Positions 57,525 to 64,000 of a stretch of DNA of 64,000 nucleotides are shown here, piece after piece. The notes below the pieces were generated by a model, which did not search any database, was not told the DNA's origin, and saw nothing but the letters and a program-made list of their open reading frames with translations. The position numbers and the translations under genes are program-made. Every line of letters starts with the position of its first letter. Position 1 is the stretch's first letter. Source of the stretch: Rhynchospora pubera (Eukaryota; Streptophyta; Magnoliopsida; Poales; Cyperaceae); assembly GCA_028095005.1 (NCBI GenBank), contig JAMFTS010000070.1, positions 1 to 64,000 on the forward strand, in the 5' to 3' direction.

Positions 57525-58330
57525 TCACTCAGAAAAAGGGACAGGGGGAAGATAGGTTGATTCAGGTTGCCGTGTTTTCTTCTTCTCCTTGGCCTGTACT
57601 TCATTTTCACCATTTTTCTCCTCCAACTCGGAACTCGGACCGAGATGGAGAGATAGGGGTCGAGATGGGTCCAACTCGGAGCGAGTTGGGTTGGTTTGGA
57701 CCTTTGTTTCGTCCTGCAGTGAATCGTTGGTAAATCCTTCAATTCCCTTGTCCTTCTGGGGTGGAGGATGTGGTCTGAGCTGCTCCAGAACAGGCTCCGT
57801 GGCACAAGGGACCTCTAACTCGGACCGAGTTGAGGGTCGAGTTGTCTCTTTGGGTGGCATAGGTGGGTCTTCGTATTGTCTTCCACTTCTCAAAACATGA
57901 AAGGCCTTGATCTCTGCATTAGGATTGACTTGTGGCTGCCCCGGAAGTTGTCCTGGAGGTCGAAAAAAATGCGCCTTCATCATTCGCTCCAAGCGTCGCA
58001 AGGTGCTCGCACTACCCTTCAATTCGTCCAATCCTATAGCCACAGATTTATTAAATTTCTCTTGTTCACTCATGAATTCTTGAACAACAATTGGAATATC
58101 TTCTCTATTGGAAAAGGGTTTCCTTTGAAATGATTGGTCTCTATTGTTGTTATTGAAATAGGCATTTTTATGCAAGCTCGGCAAGTTATTTTGGTACTTT
58201 GAACCGAAAGGGGGCCCATTGTTTAGGGAGTTCACTTGGGCCCCTCTGTTAACAATTTTAGCAAGAGAGCAATTAAGAGATGTATGTCCCTCCTTGCCGT
58301 ATGATCCGCATTTGTTAGAATAGAGATGCG
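57525..58330 (-). pseudogene. Gypsy element 2 gag, C-terminal part
   Basis: The minus-strand frame begins with a knuckle-like CGSYGKEGHTSLNC near 58300, where the second cysteine is tyrosine. It continues through AKIVNRGAQVNSLNN to the gag linker (MNSLNNGPPFGSK from 58235, HVLRSGRQYEDPPMPPKET). Palindrome-coded TRSELE/PTRSELDPSRP-type peptides follow at 57600-57860. It ends at a stop near 57525. A frameshift or stop separates it from the protease frame. Confidence 0.8.
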
Positions 58331-58510
58331 TCCCTTGAGTCGATTGGTAAGCGGCAAGTTCGATTTCTAACTCTGTGATTCTATCATCTCTAGAAACGAT
58401 CTCATGGACCTATTGTCTCGAGCTGTTAGGGCGACAAGGATTTGGCATAGGATACCATGTGTAGTTTCTTGCATAATAATCAAGCAAGTCTCGCCCTCGC
58501 GCAGCGTCAA

Positions 58511-58587
58511 GTTTTTTGAATGCCCCACCTGAAATAGTACAATGTTAATCTTAATATTATCATATAATCCAGCATACAAATTTTTAA
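58511..58587. other. Junction between Gypsy element 2 and the AP3M relic
   Basis: About 75 bp of AT-rich sequence (gtacaatgttaatcttaata) matches nothing else in the window. It joins the truncated gag to the AP3M exon fragment and is probably a remnant of a deletion breakpoint. Confidence 0.4.
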
Positions 58588-58857
58588 TACTCGATGAGAT
58601 GATGGACAATGGCTTCCCCCTTACCACTGAGCCCAATCTCCTCAAGGATATCGTCCTCCCTCCCAACCTTGTCACCAAGGTTCTTCATGCCGTCACCAGC
58701 AATTCCTCCCCTTCTGTCGGTCCCACTCTCCCCCATGTTGCTGCCTCTATTGTCCCCTGGCGTTCCACCCACCCCAAGACCACCACCAACGAGGTCTATG
58801 TCAACCTCGTTGAACAACTCGATGCCTCTGTCAACCGGTCCGTCTTCTCTACTATTT
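58588..58857 (+). pseudogene. AP3M: AP3M relic (exon 2 end plus intron 2 start)
   Basis: These 270 bp match AP3M bases 19896-20165 with no indels and only a few substitutions. The match includes the last 250 bp of exon 2 and the first 20 bp of intron 2. Carry-over of intron sequence shows DNA-level duplication, not a processed copy. It has no start, no downstream exons and no promoter. Its place between block B and block D mirrors AP3M between A and C, so it is the remains of the duplicated gene. Confidence 0.93.
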
Positions 58858-60045
58858 GACAAGGTGCGGAGTTTTGGGCCGGTCCTAATATGGGACATCC
58901 CAACTATTTGACATCCTTAACATCTCAGGCGGATTAATGGGCTAGCCCAACGCAATTCATTTTGCGCACTGCGATCTGGGTGTCAGATGCTGGATCGTGA
59001 CGTCATCAAGATACTGGAAGCATTTAAGTTGATGTAAGGGAGTATATAAATATGTTTTAAACTTTTTATATAAAATTTAATAATGTTTATAATGAATCAA
59101 ATTCTGGCATTTGGTGCTATCCGACTGGAACATAAAGGAGTATATATTCCTATAAGGAATTAAATTATTTGTATTAATGGAGTACTTATTTTTTCAACAA
59201 TTAGTCTTCAAAAGATGATTAATTATATTTTAGGTAGTAAAGATACAAACTAAGGGAGTATATACTTTATCATAAGGGATTCAAATAAGCATGCATAATA
59301 TAAAAAAATTGTATATATAACAATTTAAAATTGGCATTCACACAAAGACACCAACAAATATTTATGACAATAAGTTGACATTAAAACCAAATATCTGTAT
59401 CATTCCTAACAATAAACTAGTCATCTTTCAAACATTACAACCAAGTTCAAATTAACTATTCATTCAAACTAACCATAAAATAATTCCAACTAAGTTCAAA
59501 CATACTAACAAACTTAATAGTATCACTATAACAACAAGCATCACATTGAAGTCAGAATAAGAATAGATCATCTCAGGCAAGAAGAATGCATTCTGCTATT
59601 TATTTCTTTTTTGACATCCTTCAAAATAGATGACATCACATGAAATAAATAAAAAAAGAACATCAGCATATTATATACTCTCATTCCAGCTTATATTTAC
59701 TCCTTTAATTGAAGTTAATTACTCTTCTATAAGAAAATACTTAGCATAGATTAATTAAAAAACATCATCTGATATATACTCCCTTGCGCAATGTAATTAC
59801 TCCCTTAAAAAAAATATAAACTCTTATTAACAAATAAGTGAAATCTATGTTGTAGCTAAATTTCTGGACAATATTTTCAAAGTTGAAGCAACATATTTCA
59901 ATGATCAGATTACATAACTAAATACTCCATTATATGTAAATAAGTAAGCATTCATTAAACAAAGTGCAAAAAACTGAAAATATTTGTGCAATTACTCATT
60001 TAAGTAAGCATTCCTTTAAGAATTGTCCAATGTTAGAACAAAACA

Positions 60046-61190
60046 CCTACCAGGTTCTTGATATGTACTCCCTTGTTAGATATTATTTACTCCCTTATCC
60101 TATGTTCTGTACTCCTTTAAACCTATGCTAAAATACCAAACACACCTGCCAGGTTCTTGATATGTAATTCCTTGTTAGATATTATTTACTCCCTTATCCT
60201 ATATTTTGTACTCCTTTAAGATTATGCTAAATACCAAACACAACTGTCAGGTTCTTGATATGTACTCCGTTGTTAGATATTATTTACTCACTTATCAAAT
60301 GTTTTGTACTCCTTTAAGCCTATGCTAAAATACCAAACACACCTGCCAGGTTTTTGATATGTACTCCCTTGTTAAATATTATTAACTCCCTTATCCTATG
60401 TTATGTACTTCTTTAAGCCTATGATAAAATACCAAACACACATGTCAGGTTCTTTATATGTAATCCCTTGTTAGATATTATTTACTCCCTTATCCTATAT
60501 TTTGTACTCCTTTAAGATTGCTAAAATACCAAACACAACTATCAGGTTCTTGATATGTACTCTGTTGTTAGATATTATTTACTCCCTTATCATATGTTTT
60601 GTACTCCTTTAAGCCTATGCTAAAATACCAAACACACCTGCCAGGTTCTTGACATGTACTCCCTTGTTAAATATTATTACTCCCTTATACGATGTTCTGT
60701 ACTCCTTTAAGGCTATGCTAAAATACCAAACACACCTGCCAGGTTCTTGATATGTACTCCCTTGTTAGATATTATTTACTCTCATATCCTATATTTTGTA
60801 CTCCTTTAAGATTATGCTAAAATACCAAACACACCTGCCAAGTTCTTGATATGTACTCTCTTGTTAGATATTATTTACTCTCTTATACTATATTTTGTAC
60901 TCCTTTAACATTATGTTAAAATACCAAACACACCTGTCAGGTTCTTGATATGTACTCCCTTGTTAGATATTATTTACTCCCTTATCGTGTATTGTGTACT
61001 CCTTTAAGCATATATTAGAACAGCAAACAAACAACAAAGCTTCTTGATATGTACTCCCTTGTTAAATATTATTTATTTCCTTATCCTATGTTCTGTACTC
61101 TTTTAAGCCTATGCTAAAATACCAAACACACCTGCCAGTTTCTCTTATCCTATATTTTGTACTCTTTTAAGCCTATACTAAAACAGCAAA
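60046..61190 (+). repeat. 98-99-bp minisatellite, about 11.5 copies
   Basis: caggttcttgatatgtactc starts units at 60051, 60150, 60248, 60347, 60446, 60543, 60642, 60740, 60839 and 60938. Degenerate units follow near 61034 and 61133. Each unit contains TACTCCCTTGTTAGATATT, TTACTCCCTTATC, TACTCCTTTAAG and aaataccaaacac. Confidence 0.95.
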
Positions 61191-61671
61191 CAAAACGCTT
61201 AAAGGAGTAGAAAAATTCAATACATTTGATCAAATTACATACACATCCAATAAATTACTCTAAATAAACTGAAGTATATATTCTATTGTTTTGTTACAAA
61301 TAAAGTCAAAGTATTTAGATAAATCCATAACATATAAATAGATAATCCTATTGATCAAAATAAATACTACCTATGATCAAATGACATACACATCCCAATT
61401 TACTAAAAAATCAACGCCTCAAATATTTCATCCCAATTTAGTAATTACATACTCCCTTATGCTAAACTAAATGAACTGATGGTATTCAAAATGAGCCCTC
61501 ATATATATAATAATATGTACTCCCTCAAACTTTTATTTATACTCCCTCGTGATAATTTATTTACTTCTTCTGATTTTGAATAATGTTAAAATGCAACATC
61601 ATAATTGTTAAAGCAGAATTAAGAACATATAACAACAATTAAGAGAAATTGACATTGATTGAGACCAATAC

Positions 61672-61820
61672 CTTGAATATAAAGAAGATCAATAGCAATG
61701 GCATTTGAATTAGGGATCTCGCTGACGTAACCACTCCGATAAAGACCGATCAGCAACAAAGGTAAGAAAAACGATGAAATAGCATATACGACCATGACGA
61801 AAAAGTCGATTACTTTAGAT
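61672..61820 (-). other. Exon-like segment inside the MULE (possible captured gene piece)
   Basis: On the minus strand a 149-bp open segment lies between a good acceptor (cttcttctcag|ATCTAAAG) and donor (TTCAAG|GTATTG). It encodes SKVIDFFVMVVYAISSFF followed by LPLLLIGLYRSGYVSEIP, a membrane-span-like peptide. Upstream at about 61845-61960 a leader-like exon with an ATG (61964) and a donor (CTAAG|GTATTC) precedes it, but that frame soon stops. MULEs often carry host gene pieces. The source gene is not recognised. Confidence 0.3.
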
Positions 61821-62998
61821 CTGAGAAGAAGAAAAGAGAATACCTTAGTGATCTCTTTCTCGAATCTTAACTAACTTCATCGCGAGGGAGGAGGCGACTC
61901 CTACTCTGTCGTCGGTGACTTTGACGAAGATCTATCTTCGACGCGAGGAAGGTCCGGTGCTGCCATGGCGATTCCAAGAGGAGAGAGAGATGAGATATGG
62001 AATGAAAAAAAACAAATGAACAAAAATATATTTACTCTTTTATTTTAAGATAACTATCCTTACGACAAGCATATATAAACATGCGTTGCAAACATATAAA
62101 ACATGCACAATTACAGAGGAAAAAAATGAACATGATAGTGTCATATCAACAAGCAAGAGATACACGTACAAAATATGAAGATAAATGAACAAAAATACTA
62201 AAAAATTAGAATTAATCACAGTTATAAATGAAATTATACTATCGTTATTCAAAAATTGGAGTTAATTATATGAATCAAACACTTGTGATAAATGATATCG
62301 ATGATTCCAAACTTGACATCGATCCGCTTCAACCTGACTTCAAACAGTATAGAAAGTACTGGTGCTTCAAACTGATATGCTTCAAACAATGGAAGTAATT
62401 CATGACTTATATTTCTGATATAGTGAATCTTTACTTCAACACAAAAAATTTGATTTCAAATTTTAGATCAGTAATTAAACACAACAAAATCGCAAATCAA
62501 TTAGCTAAATTAAAAAATATGAAAGCGATGAAAAATTTGCGGTCTGATCTGATCAAGATAGGGATAGACTAACTAGATTGAGATTGACTAACCTGAGGGA
62601 GAATTGATGGCAAATGTGTTGTATAAATGCTTGAAGTATGATCCGATCGAGAAATAAAAAACACAAAAACCACAAATTAAACAATGAAATTGAAAAATAC
62701 GAAAATGATGATGATTTTGTGATCTGATTTGATCGAGATATGATAGAATCACCTAAAAGAGAGATGAAGAGAGCGCGTTAGCAGTGGTAGAGAGAGGAGC
62801 TTCGTAGAGAGAGACTCCGTAAGTAGAGAGAGAGAGAGATTTGATCTTTGATCTGATTGAAAGATATATTTAACGAAAGGAATTTCAATCTCGTGCATTT
62901 CATGTGATTTTGTTGACGGGTCTTCCAGACTTCATTGTGAGAGTGCCCATAAGGGATGGCAGGATGTCATATTAAGATGATGGCAGTTAGGATATCCG

Positions 62999-64000
62999 GT
63001 TTTGGGCATCATTTTAATTTGGAGTACAAGGTGATTTTTGGGCATTATCGCATGCCAAATTGCCAATACAAATAGGAAGTGTAAATAAATATTATTTTAT
63101 GTGCGATTAAAGACGGAACTCACCTAGCAGTGATTCCATTTATTTTCATTGATAATAAAAACGTTGTTAGTTCTGTCCGATCGAGTTTCCAGCAAATAAA
63201 AAATGGTTGGACATAAATTTGATATAACCTGAACTTCAAATTTAAACGATCAAGACATGCATCTACAAATGTATAGTAAGAACTCAACTCTATTGTAATT
63301 GTACTGTCAATTTCCATAACTTAAGTGATATACTCTACGATTACCATTTGTATACATTTCATTAGACGATGAAACAAAAGTAGTTTTTGTCACTATATTC
63401 CTCTAAAGTAGTTTTTGTCACTATATTCAGTCAAAGAAGTGGGGCTTTAACTAATAATAGTTCTAGTTATAATGTTCGGCTATAACCAATTAACCATAAT
63501 TGAGTTTCGTAGAATGTTTAAAAGGCTGATTTTCTTCTGCATATTTCTGCTGCATTGGGTGATTATATTTTATTTTTCTATAAGCAAAAGGAAAGAGTAA
63601 AACATCTACTCAAGTCAATAGAACTGTGAATCAGGGTACTAGGAAAACTGATTTTGTTTTATCCATTCCATTTTTACCCTTTTCTTTTTTTGAGGGCCTT
63701 TTTACCCTTTTATAATTTCTAATTCTTCGCATTAAAATAGAATTAATTTTAATTCAAACTATCATTGCTCAGTTGCTTGTTATCCTCTAGTTTGTTTTAA
63801 TCTTCAACCACTCTAACACATATGTTTCTTCAGAACTGAAAGGGATTGGAGTTGTTTGCTGCAATTGGCCAAAATGCCCACTTATGTGATGTACTCTGCC
63901 TTATCATGCACGTTCTATATATATTTGTGATATCTGGTAAGAATCAAATTCAAATATGATTACAACAGTTCCAACCAAATTTCACCATGTGCACAAAATA
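62999..64000. other. Right end of window, block D, no gene
   Basis: The sequence is non-coding and nearly identical to block C. Relative to block C it has a small tandem duplication near 63385-63430 (gtagtttttgtcactatatt) and a deletion of about 37 bp near 63980. Confidence 0.7.

Larger units (their letters stand above)
53212..58510 (-). mobile_element. Gypsy element 2 (Athila-like), internally deleted and 5'-truncated
   Basis: On the minus strand, gag C-terminus (from about 58510) is followed by protease (57467-56547) and then the first residues of the pre-RT region. The sequence jumps at about 56440 to the post-pol hairpin (56324-56341), a non-coding 3' region, a polypurine tract (54572-54586) and the 3' LTR (53212-54570). 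RT, RNase H and integrase are absent. The 5' LTR, primer-binding site and gag N-terminus are cut off near 58510. gag and protease resemble element 1, but its palindromes have AACTCGG-N-CCGAGTT arms instead. Confidence 0.85.
58880..62998. mobile_element. 4.1-kb MULE-like element, perfect 9-bp TSD
   Basis: It is flanked by perfect copies of gttttgggc (58871-58879 and 62999-63007), and block C has one uninterrupted copy. The ends are short imperfect inverted repeats (cggtcctaatatg at the left, inverse cggatatcctaac at the right). No transposase was seen. The interior is AT-rich, with a 98-99-bp minisatellite (60046-61190) and many dispersed TACTCCCTT/GGGAGTA motifs from about 59035 to 61560. An exon-like segment (61672-61820) may be a captured gene piece. 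Confidence 0.8.
58861..64000 (+). repeat. Segmental duplication, unit 2 block D
   Basis: 58861-58879 and 62999-64000 match block C (29747-30759). A 4.1-kb MULE separates the two parts. The block continues past the window end. No gene is recognised within it. Confidence 0.9.

Noticed and set aside
60046..61190. CRISPR-like array
   Set aside because: The whole 98-99-bp unit repeats with no unique spacers, and the context is a plant transposable element.

Overview
This is a repeat-dense stretch of a plant nuclear genome, most likely a eudicot. The evidence is two intron-containing plant genes, nested plant transposable elements, tRNA-primed Gypsy and Copia retroelements, and AT-rich spacers. 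The species cannot be named from the sequence. Only two host genes read as intact: a 5-exon AP-3 adaptor mu subunit gene (AP3M, 19388-21843, +) and a 5-exon tryptophan aminotransferase gene of the TAA1/TAR auxin-biosynthesis family (32427-35943, -). Weaker candidates are a secreted Ser/Asp-repeat protein (29109-29558, -) and isolated exon-like segments.

The overall architecture is an old direct segmental duplication. Unit 1 runs block A (1-~14035), then AP3M, then block C (29747-30759). Unit 2 runs block B (~40677-52881), then a 270-bp AP3M relic (58588-58857), then block D (58861-64000, running off the window). Order and orientation are the same. TAR lies in unit 1 just after block C, so a second TAR copy or relic may lie beyond the right edge. 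Each unit acts as an empty-site control for insertions in the other. This dates as post-duplication (or copy-specific) a LINE (389-4221), a 928-bp TIR element (4336-5263) and a 3.56-kb solo LTR (6994-10553) in unit 1, and an Athila/Tat-like Gypsy element with a flanking MITE in unit 2.

Layout. 1-14035: block A with LINE, TIR element, solo LTR and a PIF/Harbinger remnant (transposase C-terminus plus Myb/SANT-like ORF). 14036-18000: micro-retroposon, Copia gag fragment split by a MITE, and a hAT element containing a second hAT, a 404-bp foldback element and a long (TA)n run. 18780-18958: relic of a mitochondrial-plasmid-type DNA polymerase. 19388-21843: AP3M. 22471-23151: MULE-type MITE. 23635: Helitron 3' end. 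23.7-29 kb: AT-rich with few exon-like segments. 32.4-36.2 kb: TAR, with a LINE fragment immediately upstream of its TATA box. 38.0-39.5 kb: SINE with a MULE-MITE inside its tail, and a LINE 3' end. 40677-52881: block B, interrupted by Gypsy element 1 (minus strand, near-complete gag-pol). 53212-58510: Gypsy element 2, an internally deleted relative. 58880-62998: a 4.1-kb MULE-like element with a 9-bp TSD and a 98-99-bp minisatellite.

The most unusual signal is in the two Gypsy elements. Both carry many copies of a short palindrome with the core CGG-N-CCG, with element-specific arms (GGRAC/GTTCC-type in element 1, AACT/AGTT-type in element 2), usually as head-to-tail pairs. Pairs in non-coding DNA are centred 21 bp apart in both elements. 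Pairs inside the gag-pol frame of element 1 are 20 bp apart and encode a recurring GTxRPxx[EG]RxxP peptide at inter-domain linkers. I know of no established description of this.
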